A stretch of DNA of 64,000 bases from Microbacterium hatanonis (GCF_008017415.1 NZ_VRSV01000001.1:1178001-1242000), one strand, 5' to 3'. Shown: positions 25,936 through 33,819, counted from the first letter of the stretch. Notes: a model not told the origin generated them from the letters alone. Translations and numbers: made by a program.

Positions 25936-26386
25936 CTCCCTTGTCGGCGGGGCCCTTGCCGCTGTCGCTCTTGGGTCCTGGCTTGCCGTTGCCGTTGCCG
26001 TTGCCCGGGGCGGGACCGGCCGGCTCGTCCTCGTCCGTCTCTTCGGGCGTAGGCGTGGGGGTCGTGCTCTCCGCCGGGGGCGTCGACTCCGAGGGAGCGG
26101 GAGACGGCGTCGCCAGCGTCGACAGGTCGGCACGCACGGTCGCGACGGCGGCGAGGATCTCACCTGCGCGCGCATCGTCGATGCGCGCGTCGTCGCGGGC
26201 GGCTGTCACGGCCTGTTCGACGGCGGCCAGCGTCGCATCGGCAGCGGCGTAGTCACCTGACGAGGCCTGCTCGGCCGCCTGCGAGACCTGGTCGCGCCAG
26301 CCGTCCTCGGGAGCGGGGGAGCACCCCGCGAGCACGAGCGCCGCGGCGACCGTGACGGCGGAGAGGAGTCCGGCGCGGCGGATCAC
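25925..26386 (-). CDS. Small lipoprotein with Pro/Thr-rich tail, unknown function
   Basis: A 153-residue lipoprotein: signal MIRRAGLLSAVTVAAALV, lipobox LAGC, then a helical segment of about 75 residues (DQVSQAAEQASSGDYAAADA and on) and a Pro/Ser/Thr/Glu linker. It ends in a Gly/Asn/Lys repeat (GNGNGNGKPGPKSDSGKG). I do not recognise the family. The start GTG at 26386 shares GTGA with the stop of the Ser/Thr kinase gene, so it is coupled to the kinase and may be its extracytoplasmic partner; that link is inference. Confidence 0.8.
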   Translation of the reverse strand: MIRRAGLLSAVTVAAALVLAGCSPAPEDGWRDQVSQAAEQASSGDYAAADATLAAVEQAVTAARDDARIDDARAGEILAAVATVRADLSTLATPSPAPSESTPPAESTTPTPTPEETDEDEPAGPAPGNGNGNGKPGPKSDSGKGPADKGDDE

Positions 26387-27525
26387 AGCGTGCTCCAGAG
26401 GTCGTCGAAGTGCGAGCCGAGCGGATCGGGGAGAGGGGGGAACGCCGGATCGGCCGGGGAGGCGGCCGCGGACAGGAAGATTCCGACCGCGACGGCGACG
26501 ACGATGGCCACCACGAGGGCGCCCAGCACCCACCAGAGCCAGCGCGGGGGTCTGCGTCGCGCGGGTGCGTCGGCTGCGGGCTCGAGCACTCGCGTGGCAG
26601 GGTCGAGCACCGCGGTCGCACCCGGCTCGAGCACCGCCGTGGCGCCGGTGAGCTCCGTGCTCCGCGCGGCGGGGGAGAGCGCAGCATCCTCGCTCTCGAT
26701 CCGTCTCGCGGCGCGTGTCACCGCCGCCGCGTCGGGGCGGTGCGAGGGCTCGAGAGCGGTCATCGCACTCAGCAGCGCACGCCAGTCGGCGGGCAGCTGC
26801 GGCGGGATCTCGGGGGTGCGGGCGATGCGTGCGGCCAGTGCCTCGTGCGGCGTCTGCTGGGCGAAGGCGCGCTCGGAGGTGAGCGCCTCCAGAAGGAGGA
26901 GCCCGAGCGAGTAGACATCGGATGCTGCGCCCGCGCGATCGCCGCGAGCCTGCTCGGGACTCAGGTAGGCAGCGGTGCCGACCAACGTTCCCGTGCCGGT
27001 GAGACGCGTCGAGTCGACGAGCGACGCGATGCCGAAATCGGCGAGCATGGCCCGGTCCTCGCCGAACTCGGTGCGCGGTGGGCGCAGGAGCACGTTGGAG
27101 GGTTTGATGTCACGATGGACGACCCCGGCGGCGTGGATGACCTGCAGCGCTTCGCTGAGCTCGACCGCCAGCCGCGCTGCCTTGCGCGGAGGGAGCGGGC
27201 CGTCGGCGATGGCGGTGCGGAGAGTCGGGCCGTCGACGAACTCCATGACGAGATAGGCCGGATCGGTGTCGAGGCTCGCATCGAACAGCGTGACGAGCGA
27301 TTCATGGCTCAGGCCCGCGAGAAGTCGCGTCTCGGACTCGCGTCGTCTGCGATCGCGCTCGTCGGACGCCTCGACGGTGAAGACCTTGACGGCCACCTGA
27401 CGCCCGAGCGATGCGTCGGTCGCGCGATACACCCGCGCGTAGCCACCCTGACCGACGACCGTCTCGAGGCGGTAACGGCCGTCGAGCACCTCGGCGGCGT
27501 CCGCGGGGGAGTCGGGCGCAGTCAC
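26383..27525 (-). CDS. Transmembrane Ser/Thr protein kinase with TxVL repeats at the membrane
   Basis: A 380-residue Hanks-type kinase: glycine loop GQGGYARV, Lys47 in VAVKV, HRDIKPSN (Asp139), DFG Asp163 and SPEQ. The spacing matches the kinase at 5133-6590, so the two are paralogs. Between the kinase domain and the membrane helix (about 329-352) lie three near-repeats, TAVLEPG, TAVLDPA and TRVLEPA (residues 296-316), each a Thr followed by Leu at +3, the pattern FHA domains bind when the Thr is phosphorylated. The outside tail is only about 28 residues. GTG start fixed by a TAGAGT box 6 bases upstream. It leads an operon with a lipoprotein and a transporter. Confidence 0.93.
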   Translation of the reverse strand: MTAPDSPADAAEVLDGRYRLETVVGQGGYARVYRATDASLGRQVAVKVFTVEASDERDRRRRESETRLLAGLSHESLVTLFDASLDTDPAYLVMEFVDGPTLRTAIADGPLPPRKAARLAVELSEALQVIHAAGVVHRDIKPSNVLLRPPRTEFGEDRAMLADFGIASLVDSTRLTGTGTLVGTAAYLSPEQARGDRAGAASDVYSLGLLLLEALTSERAFAQQTPHEALAARIARTPEIPPQLPADWRALLSAMTALEPSHRPDAAAVTRAARRIESEDAALSPAARSTELTGATAVLEPGATAVLDPATRVLEPAADAPARRRPPRWLWWVLGALVVAIVVAVAVGIFLSAAASPADPAFPPLPDPLGSHFDDLWSTL

Positions 27526-27531
27526 GCTTCC

Positions 27532-27537
27532 ACTCTA
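27532..27537 (-). promoter_or_regulatory. -10 box of leaderless promoter, kinase operon
   Basis: TAGAGT on the minus strand, then 6 bases (ggaagc), then GTG at 27525. Confidence 0.65.
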
Positions 27538-27570
27538 GACAGGCGGCGCAGCGGAGCCCGACGCCCCACC

Positions 27571-28146
27571 TCAGAGCGTCAGCGCAACGATGGTGCGGCC
27601 CGGCTGAGGGCGGTCGACGATCTCGAAACCGCCCTTCTCGAACACCGAGAGCACTCCGCGGAAGAGTTTGTCGGCCGGTGGTCTCGCCGTTTCCGGATCG
27701 AGCGGATAGCCCTCGACGACCGTGGCACCGTTCGCGCGGGCGTGATCGACGGCCGCATCGAGCAGGTGCGTCGCCATTCCGCGGCCGCGGTGCTCCTTGC
27801 GGACGACGAAGCACGAGACGGCCCACACGGCATCGTCGTCCCAGGGTTGTGTGGCGGCGGCGAACTCCTTGGTGCGAGCGAGCCTGACCTGCGCCGGCCG
27901 CGGGCCGACACGCACCCAGCCGGCGGGATCGTCGTCGACGTAGGCGATCAGCGCGGGCGCCACCGGGGCGCCGATCTGATCGCGCAGCAGGGACGAGCGC
28001 TCGTCACGGTCGGCGCGCTGATAGTCGGCGTTCGTCAGCATCCACCACTGGCACTGGCACGACGCGCCGTCCGCGCTCGCGTCGAGCACTCGCTCTGCAT
28101 CGTCGAAGAGATCCGCCGTCGCCGGGAGGATGCGTACGTCGCTCAT
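27571..28146 (-). CDS. GNAT family N-acetyltransferase
   Basis: A 191-residue acetyltransferase. The acetyl-CoA pyrophosphate loop appears as VRKEHRGRGMATHLLDAA, preceded by the beta strand VWAVSCFVV. The N-terminal CQCQWWM segment is a feature of one GNAT subgroup. The acceptor molecule is unknown. The ATG at 28146 is set by a TACCGT box 7 bases upstream. It is divergent from the 28207 gene, with both promoters packed into about 60 bases. Confidence 0.9.
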   Translation of the reverse strand: MSDVRILPATADLFDDAERVLDASADGASCQCQWWMLTNADYQRADRDERSSLLRDQIGAPVAPALIAYVDDDPAGWVRVGPRPAQVRLARTKEFAAATQPWDDDAVWAVSCFVVRKEHRGRGMATHLLDAAVDHARANGATVVEGYPLDPETARPPADKLFRGVLSVFEKGGFEIVDRPQPGRTIVALTL

Positions 28147-28153
28147 GGCGAGC

Positions 28154-28159
28154 ACGGTA
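28154..28159 (-). promoter_or_regulatory. -10 box of leaderless promoter, GNAT gene
   Basis: TACCGT on the minus strand, then 7 bases, then ATG at 28146. Confidence 0.6.
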
Positions 28160-28194
28160 CCCAGAGGGTGCGACGCCGCACAACAGGCTCGCGC

Positions 28195-28200
28195 TACGGT
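28195..28200 (+). promoter_or_regulatory. -10 box of leaderless promoter, 28207 gene
   Basis: TACGGT, then 6 bases (gctggc), then ATG at 28207. Confidence 0.65.
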
Positions 28201-28206
28201 GCTGGC

Positions 28207-28686
28207 ATGAGTGACGGTTTCGCCCTGAACGTCGACGAGGATGGATTCGTCTGCCTCGTGGCGCCCGAGACCTACCACGGCTTCGTCGACGAAGATTGGG
28301 AGCTCGGCCAGCTGCTCGGCCACTTCGTCTCTCAGATGAACCTGGGGTCGCTCTTCATCGCGTACCCCGGTCCCGATGACGCCGGTGCCGCCGTGGCCTT
28401 CGTGGAGCGGGCGGCGCGCCCGATGACGACGAGTGATGCGGTCGGCAGCGTCGTCGTCGGACCGGGAGGGCTGTGGGTGACCGACTATGCGCAATTGACG
28501 ATGGCCGCCCAGTTCGATGATGAGGCGCCGACGAGCTCCGGCGCGGTCCGTCTGTCCGTACATGAAGGAGTGCACCGGGTGACCCTGCAGAGGGTGAACG
28601 GCGACCCGGGCTTGATCCTCACGCTGACGCCCCTTTCCGCGGACGAGCGGCGCGAGCACCTCCGCGCCGTGCCGTGGTTCGCCTGA
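28207..28686 (+). CDS. Conserved-looking hypothetical protein, 159 residues
   Basis: I do not recognise this protein. It is acidic, has no signal peptide or membrane helix, and looks like a mixed alpha/beta cytosolic domain (FALNVDEDGFVCLVAPETYH, then GSLFIAYPGPDDAGAAVAFV, ending in LTPLSADERREHLRAVPWF). Codon use matches its neighbours and the start is supported by a well-placed -10 box, so it is very likely a real gene. It is a single-gene unit, divergent from the GNAT gene. Function unknown. Confidence 0.8.
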   Translation: MSDGFALNVDEDGFVCLVAPETYHGFVDEDWELGQLLGHFVSQMNLGSLFIAYPGPDDAGAAVAFVERAARPMTTSDAVGSVVVGPGGLWVTDYAQLTMAAQFDDEAPTSSGAVRLSVHEGVHRVTLQRVNGDPGLILTLTPLSADERREHLRAVPWFA

Positions 28687-28753
28687 GCGGCCTCACCGGC
28701 CTACCGCGTGGGCTCCGCCGGGACGAGATCGACGAGCGCGGTGGTCATTGCCG

Positions 28754-28767
28754 ATAATGCACATTAT
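28754..28767. promoter_or_regulatory. AT-rich inverted repeat, possible operator
   Basis: ATAATG-CA-CATTAT, a perfect 6-bp inverted repeat in an unusually AT-rich patch of the 173-base gap 28687-28859. It could be a repressor site, but no regulator gene adjoins it. The rest of the gap shows nothing else clear apart from the -10-like box of the next gene. Confidence 0.4.
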
Positions 28768-28847
28768 GTCAGTTTGACCGAACGGTATCGTGACGACGCC
28801 GCCCTGTTCTCCTGGGCGCGCTGCAACCGTCGAGCACGCCGAGCCGC

Positions 28848-28853
28848 CACAAT
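28848..28853 (+). promoter_or_regulatory. Variant -10 box of leaderless promoter, 28860 gene
   Basis: CACAAT, then 6 bases (ggaccg), then GTG at 28860; a CANNNT variant with the same spacing as the TANNNT boxes. Confidence 0.45.
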
Positions 28854-28859
28854 GGACCG

Positions 28860-29381
28860 GTGACCGAAGGATCGACCGCCGCACGACTACCGCGCCGAGC
28901 CGGGCGGATCAGCCGGTCGATCTGGGTCACGCCTGAGGCCGTGTACGGCACCCTGCTCACGGGCGTCGTCCTGGCGCTGGCCGAGGAGAACTCCTCGGAC
29001 GGCGAACTCCTGGTGAACGTCGCGTCCGGGTCGTTCGTGCTGTGGGCGGCGCACGTCTTCGCGACGATCGTCGCTCGCCACGGGGCCGCTCACGGCAGGC
29101 AGGCGCTCCGGGCAGCCGCCGCACATGCCACGCACCACTCCGCGGGTTTTCTCATCGGGCCGTCCGTATCGGTCCTCGCGCTCGTCCCCGGCGCGCTGAA
29201 CATCATGGACGACACTCTCTCCTACGTCCTGGCCGTGGTGGCGGGTCTGGCCGTGCTGGTCGTGCTGGGAACGGCGGCGGCGATCGAGCGACGGGTGCGC
29301 TGGTACCTCAGCATCCTGGCCGGTCTTGCCACGGGGGCCGTGGGGCTTGCCATCATCATCCTCGAGGCGGTCTTCCATTGA
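28860..29381 (+). CDS. Uncharacterised four-helix membrane protein (paralog of 59032-59577)
   Basis: A 173-residue protein with a basic N-terminus and four hydrophobic segments: YGTLLTGVVLALAE, FVLWAAHVFATIVA, SVSVLALVPGALNI/SYVLAVVAGLAVLVVLG and ILAGLATGAVGLAIIIL. An AxHVFAxxVA motif in helix 2 and a THHSAG motif before helix 3 recur in the 59 kb protein, so the two form a family with conserved polar residues near the membrane. I cannot name the function. It shares TTGA with the next small gene, so they are coupled. Confidence 0.85.
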   Translation: MTEGSTAARLPRRAGRISRSIWVTPEAVYGTLLTGVVLALAEENSSDGELLVNVASGSFVLWAAHVFATIVARHGAAHGRQALRAAAAHATHHSAGFLIGPSVSVLALVPGALNIMDDTLSYVLAVVAGLAVLVVLGTAAAIERRVRWYLSILAGLATGAVGLAIIILEAVFH

Positions 29382-29587
29382 GCATCCGCACCCTCATCAC
29401 CGCGCTGTACTGGACGGCCATCGTCACCTTCGTCGTCGGTGCGGGTCTTCGCGTCGTCGGAGGCACTATCGGCATCGAGGCCCTCGACGGCGCCGGTCAG
29501 ATCGTCTGCCTGTGCGCGTGGCCGGTCGCCGTCACCGCCGCCGTGCTCGACGTGCGCTCCGCAGCCCGGGTGCGCCCCCGGGAGTAG
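29378..29587 (+). CDS. Small two-helix membrane protein with TTG start
   Basis: A 69-residue protein (MSIRTLITALYWTAIVTFVV at the start) with two hydrophobic segments and a basic C-terminus. The only fitting start is the TTG at 29378, which overlaps the stop of the upstream membrane protein by TTGA, a typical coupling arrangement. Function unknown; it may form a complex with the upstream protein. Rare start codon and short length make it easy to miss. Confidence 0.65.
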   Translation: MSIRTLITALYWTAIVTFVVGAGLRVVGGTIGIEALDGAGQIVCLCAWPVAVTAAVLDVRSAARVRPRE

Positions 29588-29611
29588 CCGGGCGCTCTCC
29601 CCCGGCTCTCG

Positions 29612-30511
29612 TCAGCGATCTCCCCCGTCGCGGGCGTCGCGGACGACCCCGAGGATCGCAGGAACGAGGCTCGGCCAGGTGCGTGGTGGCGGAGCCTGGT
29701 GCCCGACGTCGGTGAGGACGATCAGCGGTGCGTCGAGTGCCTCCGCGAGGGCCTCGCCGTGCGCGAGCGGGAACAGCGGGTCGGCCGACCCGTGCACGAC
29801 GATCGACGGCAGCGAGGTCAGTGCGGACAGATCGACCGGCGGCGCCGATCCGGCCACCAGGAAGTGGTTCGTCATCGCGCTCTCGAGCGACGGCGTGCGG
29901 TCCCACACCCGGCCGACGACGGCGCGCATCTCCCCCTCGTCGAAGGTTCCCGGCCCGGCGTAGGGACGCTCGCTCTCGACCACCCAGTCGATCACCGCGG
30001 CGCGGTCGGTCCAGTCGTGATGAGCGACCGGCGCGTCGAGGGTCGCGGCGATCTCGGCGGACGGGCCGGGCAGCGAACGAACGAGGTCGTCGGCCGGCGA
30101 GGTGGAGACGAGGACGAGTCCGACGACACGTCCCGGATGCGTCGCCGCGAGCTGCTGCGCGAGACCACCGCCCATCGACAGCCCGACGGCGACGATGCGC
30201 GAGACGTCGAAAGCATCCGCGACCGCGATCGCATCGTCCACGAGATCGTCGGACGTGTACGCCGGCGCACCGACAGGAGAGATCGTCGACTCTCCCGTGT
30301 CGCGCGCGTCGAAACGCAGCACCCGCACGCCAGCGTCGATGAACTCGGCGCAGAAGGCGTCGGACCACCCGTCCCGCGACCAGGTGGCGCCACCGAGGAA
30401 CAGGAGCGCGGGGTCGGCGGACGGCTCCCCCGCGGCCTGCGCCGCGATCACCCCTCCCCTGACCTCGACGGCGCACGTCGCCCAGGCGATGGACGAGCTC
30501 GGTTCCTGCAT
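29612..30511 (-). CDS. Alpha/beta hydrolase
   Basis: A 299-residue alpha/beta-hydrolase. The oxyanion strand LLFLGGATWSRDGW, the nucleophile elbow GLSMGGG (Ser), the acid in VVHGSADPLFP and the His in VGHQAP are visible, so the enzyme is probably active as an esterase, lactonase or similar. The cap region has no feature that shows the substrate. ATG at 30511 is placed by a TACCTT box 6 bases upstream on the minus strand. It is convergent with the 29378 gene. Confidence 0.9.
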   Translation of the reverse strand: MQEPSSSIAWATCAVEVRGGVIAAQAAGEPSADPALLFLGGATWSRDGWSDAFCAEFIDAGVRVLRFDARDTGESTISPVGAPAYTSDDLVDDAIAVADAFDVSRIVAVGLSMGGGLAQQLAATHPGRVVGLVLVSTSPADDLVRSLPGPSAEIAATLDAPVAHHDWTDRAAVIDWVVESERPYAGPGTFDEGEMRAVVGRVWDRTPSLESAMTNHFLVAGSAPPVDLSALTSLPSIVVHGSADPLFPLAHGEALAEALDAPLIVLTDVGHQAPPPRTWPSLVPAILGVVRDARDGGDR

Positions 30512-30517
30512 GCCCTC

Positions 30518-30523
30518 AAGGTA
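30518..30523 (-). promoter_or_regulatory. -10 box of leaderless promoter, alpha/beta hydrolase
   Basis: TACCTT on the minus strand, then 6 bases, then ATG at 30511. Confidence 0.55.
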
Positions 30524-30613
30524 CTCGCAGCCCCGCATGATGCTCTTGTCTCGTCGCCGTGCGCGGAATACGGTCTCGGATGCAGGCCCGTGACCAAGAC
30601 CGAGGAGCTCCCG

Positions 30614-30955
30614 ATGACGAAGTACCTGATCTCCTTCCCCAGTGCGGCGATGCAGGTGTCCGCGGAAGATCTGCCGGCCGTGTCGGCGGCCTCGCACGCC
30701 GTCGTTCGGGAGGCGAAGGCGGCGGGCGTCTGGGTCTTCGGCGGCGGGATCGACGAGAGCATCCCGCCCGTCCTGGTCGACGGGGCCGGTGCGGTCGCAC
30801 CCGGCACGTATCCGCAGACGGCGCGGCTCGAGGGCGGATACGCGATCCTCGACCTGCCGTCGCGCGACGCCGCGGTGGAATGGGCGGCGAAACTCGCCGT
30901 CGCCTGCCGGTGCGCGCAAGAACTGCGGGCGTTCGCCTTCGACCCGGAGAGCTGA
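30614..30955 (+). CDS. YCII-related (YciI-like) small protein
   Basis: A 113-residue protein of the YciI/YCII fold (dimeric alpha-beta ferredoxin-like). The start MTKYLISFPSAAMQVSAEDL, the AAGVWVFGGGIDE segment and the PSRDAAVEWAAKLAVACRC helix fit the DGPF/YCII group, often found near ECF sigma factors; none is seen here. Its biochemical role is not known. The ATG at 30614 has a gaggag ribosome site 6 bases upstream, and a TACGGT box lies near 30569, so this gene has a short leader. Confidence 0.85.
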   Translation: MTKYLISFPSAAMQVSAEDLPAVSAASHAVVREAKAAGVWVFGGGIDESIPPVLVDGAGAVAPGTYPQTARLEGGYAILDLPSRDAAVEWAAKLAVACRCAQELRAFAFDPES

Positions 30956-30977
30956 CGCCCGACCGAGCCCGTTGCGA

Positions 30978-30983
30978 CAGGAT
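30978..30983 (+). promoter_or_regulatory. Variant -10 box of leaderless promoter, HSL-type esterase
   Basis: CAGGAT, then 6 bases (ggacgg), then ATG at 30990. Confidence 0.45.
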
Positions 30984-30989
30984 GGACGG

Positions 30990-31889
30990 ATGGCGACCGT
31001 CCCCGCTCCCCTCGTGCCCATCGTGCTTCGGATGCTGCGTGCGAACCGCACCTTCGTCACCGGCGACGGGGCGCGACGACGCGTGCGGGAGCGCGAGCTG
31101 CGGCCGTCCGCCTACGGACCTCCCCCGCGCTTGCGCGCGGATCTGCGGGTCGAGGTCGATCACGCCGATTGGCCGGTCTACACGGTCGCGCCGCGCGACC
31201 GGGAGCCGTCCGGCGGCGTAGTGTACGTGCACGGCGGCGGCTGGGTCAACGAGATCGTCGCGCAGCACTGGCAGCTCATCGCCCGACTCGCGGCGGAGTC
31301 GGGCGTCGCCGTTACCGTTCCGATCTACCCGCTCGTCCCGTTCGGGACGGCCTCGATCGCTCACGACGGAGTCGTCGCGCTCGTGGAACGGAGCATCTCG
31401 CGGTACGGGACGACGATGCTTGCCGGTGATTCCGCCGGCGGGCAGATCGCGCTGTCGGCGGCGCAGACGCTGCGCGACGCGGGTGTGGCGGTTGCCGGCA
31501 GCATCCTGATCTCCCCGGCACTCGACCTCACCTGGAGCAATCCCCGCATCCCCGAGGTGCAGCCCAGCGATCCGTGGCTGGCGACTCCCGGCGGGCGCGT
31601 GCTCGCCGACCTCTGGCGCGGCGATCGCGAGCTGACCGACCCGGTGGCGAGCCCGCTGTTCGGAGAGATGAGGGGGCTCGCTCCGATCGCGCTGTTCACC
31701 GGCACGCGCGACGTGCTCAATCCCGACGCGCATCTGCTCGTGGATGCTGCGGTCGCCGCCGGGGTCGACATCGATCTCTACGAGGCTCACGGACACGTGC
31801 ACGTGTACCCCCTGCTGCCGACGAAGGTCGGCGCCGCGGCCCGCGCGAACGTCGTCGACGTCGTCCGCCGAGCGGTGATGGGCCGATGA
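30990..31889 (+). CDS. Alpha/beta hydrolase of the hormone-sensitive lipase type
   Basis: A 299-residue esterase-like enzyme. The HSL oxyanion motif HGGGW, the nucleophile motif GDSAGG, the acid Asp in TGTRDVLNPD and a His in AHGHVHVYP form a complete active site. No signal peptide. It probably hydrolyses short acyl esters. The stop overlaps the start of the next SDR gene by ATGA, so both belong to one transcript. Confidence 0.93.
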   Translation: MATVPAPLVPIVLRMLRANRTFVTGDGARRRVRERELRPSAYGPPPRLRADLRVEVDHADWPVYTVAPRDREPSGGVVYVHGGGWVNEIVAQHWQLIARLAAESGVAVTVPIYPLVPFGTASIAHDGVVALVERSISRYGTTMLAGDSAGGQIALSAAQTLRDAGVAVAGSILISPALDLTWSNPRIPEVQPSDPWLATPGGRVLADLWRGDRELTDPVASPLFGEMRGLAPIALFTGTRDVLNPDAHLLVDAAVAAGVDIDLYEAHGHVHVYPLLPTKVGAAARANVVDVVRRAVMGR

Positions 31890-32659
31890 GCGTGCGCACC
31901 GACTCCCCCGAGCCGCGTCGCCGCACCGCGCTCATCACCGGCGTCGGACGAGCGGCGAGTATCGCCCACGGCATCGCGGTCGCTCTCGCGGAGGACGGAT
32001 GGGACCTGGCGCTCCTCGGCTGGCGGAGCTACGACGAATCCACGTCGTACGGCGGCGGCGTCGGCGATGTCGACGACCTCGAGCGGCGCCTGCGGAGTCT
32101 CGGCGCGCGGGTGGCCCGCATCGACGGAGACCTCGCCGACCCGGACGTCCCCGAGGCGGTGGTCTCGCGCGCCCTTCGGGAACTCGGGACGCTCGACGCT
32201 CTCGTGCTCTCCCACTCGCAGAGCATCGACTCCTCGATCTCCGACACGACCGTCGAGAGCTTCGACCGTCATTTCGCCGTCAATGTGCGGGCGGCGTGGT
32301 TGCTCATCCGCGAGTTCGCCGCCCTCGAGCGCACGTCGGGCCGGATCGTGGCGTTGACGAGCGATCACGTCGTGCACAATCTCCCCTACGGGGCCAGCAA
32401 AGGCGCGCTCGACCGCGTCGTCCTCGCGGCCGCCGGCGAGCTCGCAGCGCGGGGAATCACCGCGAACCTGGTCAATCCGGGGCCGATCGACACCGGGTGG
32501 ATGGACGACGGCACCCGTCGGGCTCTCGTCGCGGAGCAGCCGACCGGCCGTCTGGGCACCCCCGCCGACGCCGCTCGCCTCGTGCGATTCCTCGTCTCGG
32601 ACGAGGCGGCCTGGGTGACCGGTCAGCTCATCACGAGCGACGGGGGCTTCTCGGCGTGA
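31886..32659 (+). CDS. SDR-family oxidoreductase
   Basis: A 257-residue short-chain dehydrogenase/reductase. The cofactor motif TGVGRAASIAHGIA is spaced as in the FabI-like branch. The catalytic Ser region VALTSDHV and the YGASK motif (Tyr and Lys) are intact, and the PGPIDTGWMD segment is the substrate loop. It is translationally coupled to the upstream esterase, which hints at a shared pathway for an ester or lactone. Its 3' end overlaps the convergent membrane-protein gene by 29 bases. Confidence 0.92.
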   Translation: MSVRTDSPEPRRRTALITGVGRAASIAHGIAVALAEDGWDLALLGWRSYDESTSYGGGVGDVDDLERRLRSLGARVARIDGDLADPDVPEAVVSRALRELGTLDALVLSHSQSIDSSISDTTVESFDRHFAVNVRAAWLLIREFAALERTSGRIVALTSDHVVHNLPYGASKGALDRVVLAAAGELAARGITANLVNPGPIDTGWMDDGTRRALVAEQPTGRLGTPADAARLVRFLVSDEAAWVTGQLITSDGGFSA

Positions 32660-33746
32660 CCTCGGGCGGGGCGCTCTGCCCTGCCACGCCGAGATAGCGG
32701 ATGAACAGCGAGATCCATCCGAAGATCAGCACGAAGACCACGATCTCGACACCGGTGAGGGAGAACGCGCCGAAAGCGAACGTCAGCCCCGACACCACGA
32801 CCGCGGCGAGGATCGTCCACGACCAGACGAAGTACGTGCGCGGCAGGCCGCGCAGCAGCCACGGGCCGGCGATCAGCATCCCGAGGAACATGGCCGCCAG
32901 CGCCAGGGCCGCGACGTCGTGCCACAGGCGGTTCACGTCGACCGCCACGAGACCGACGCCCGCGAACGCGGCCCCCATCACCACGAAGAGCGCGGAGACG
33001 ATGCGCGGCGACCGGGGTGAGGCCAGCACGCCGTCGGCGACCAGCGCCGTCATGTCGTGGGCGATGTACACCGCGAAGGTGGTCACGAGGAAGCCGCCCG
33101 CGATGAGCGTGCCGTTGAAGAACACGCTCGAGAGCTCGCCGTGGAACGTGCCCAGGTGGCTGAAGTGCACCTTCCACCAGTCCGGTTCCGGGGCGATGAT
33201 CATGGCCGTGAAGACGCCGAAGGCGATGAAGGTGCGCAGGAGCGACGACATGCGCTGCGTGTCCATCCTCGACACGGACAGGTACACCAGGTGCGCGGTC
33301 AGCCCGACCGTGACAGCCATCATGACGATCGACCAGATCGGGCCGACGGGGAGCCCGATGAACCCGAGCCCGATCAGGCGGTAGATCACGTAGGTCTCGA
33401 TGAACGCCAGCACCGTGTGGACGATGACGACGGAGAGGGTGTTCGCCGTGAGCTTCCAGGTCGGGAGGGAGCGCCGCCAGAGCTGACCGGGCAGGGAGCG
33501 GGAGCGCCAGTAGCCGAGAGCAGCCGCGAGCGCCGCGCCGACACCGCTGGCCACGGCGGCCCACAGCGCGAACGAGGTCGCGCCGTCCGCGAGCAGTTCC
33601 CCCGGCTCGACGATCGCGAGGATCAGTCCGTAGACGGCGCCGAGCGCTCCGATGGCGAACGCCGCGACGGCGGCCTCGGACTCGGCCCGCCGCGGTGCAA
33701 CGGCGACGTCGGGGGCGGCGCGGGACACGGGTGCGGCGGGGCTCAT
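32631..33746 (-). CDS. Multi-spanning membrane protein (DUF998-like), unknown function
   Basis: A 371-residue protein with a short Pro/Ala-rich N-terminus and about nine or ten membrane helices, including AAFAIGALGAVYGLILAIV, VIVHTVLAFIETYVIY and IVVFVLIFGWISLFIRYLG. A loop with FFNGTLIAGGF recalls DUF998-type proteins, but the match is weak. No catalytic motif is seen. A CACACT box 6 bases before the ATG suggests leaderless transcription. It overlaps the SDR gene tail to tail. Confidence 0.8.
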   Translation of the reverse strand: MSPAAPVSRAAPDVAVAPRRAESEAAVAAFAIGALGAVYGLILAIVEPGELLADGATSFALWAAVASGVGAALAAALGYWRSRSLPGQLWRRSLPTWKLTANTLSVVIVHTVLAFIETYVIYRLIGLGFIGLPVGPIWSIVMMAVTVGLTAHLVYLSVSRMDTQRMSSLLRTFIAFGVFTAMIIAPEPDWWKVHFSHLGTFHGELSSVFFNGTLIAGGFLVTTFAVYIAHDMTALVADGVLASPRSPRIVSALFVVMGAAFAGVGLVAVDVNRLWHDVAALALAAMFLGMLIAGPWLLRGLPRTYFVWSWTILAAVVVSGLTFAFGAFSLTGVEIVVFVLIFGWISLFIRYLGVAGQSAPPEVTPRSPRRS

Positions 33747-33752
33747 GTCGTC

Positions 33753-33758
33753 AGTGTG
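33753..33758 (-). promoter_or_regulatory. Variant -10 box of leaderless promoter, membrane protein
   Basis: CACACT on the minus strand, then 6 bases, then ATG at 33746. Confidence 0.4.
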
Positions 33759-33813
33759 ACGGGTCCGTCGGCACGACCGCCAGCTTCCGGCCGGGGATGC
33801 CCCTCGATCGTGA

Positions 33814-33819
33814 CACCAT
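33814..33819 (+). promoter_or_regulatory. Variant -10 box of leaderless promoter, ASCH gene
   Basis: CACCAT, then 6 bases (tgggcg), then GTG at 33826. Confidence 0.4.

Noticed and set aside
28767..28795. TGTCAGTTT...TATCGT as a PafBC-type promoter
   Set aside because: The spacing is two bases too long and no start codon follows at a useful distance.
28693..28884. Short minus-strand open frame across the AT-rich palindrome
   Set aside because: Random-looking product that runs into the next gene; no ribosome site or promoter spacing.
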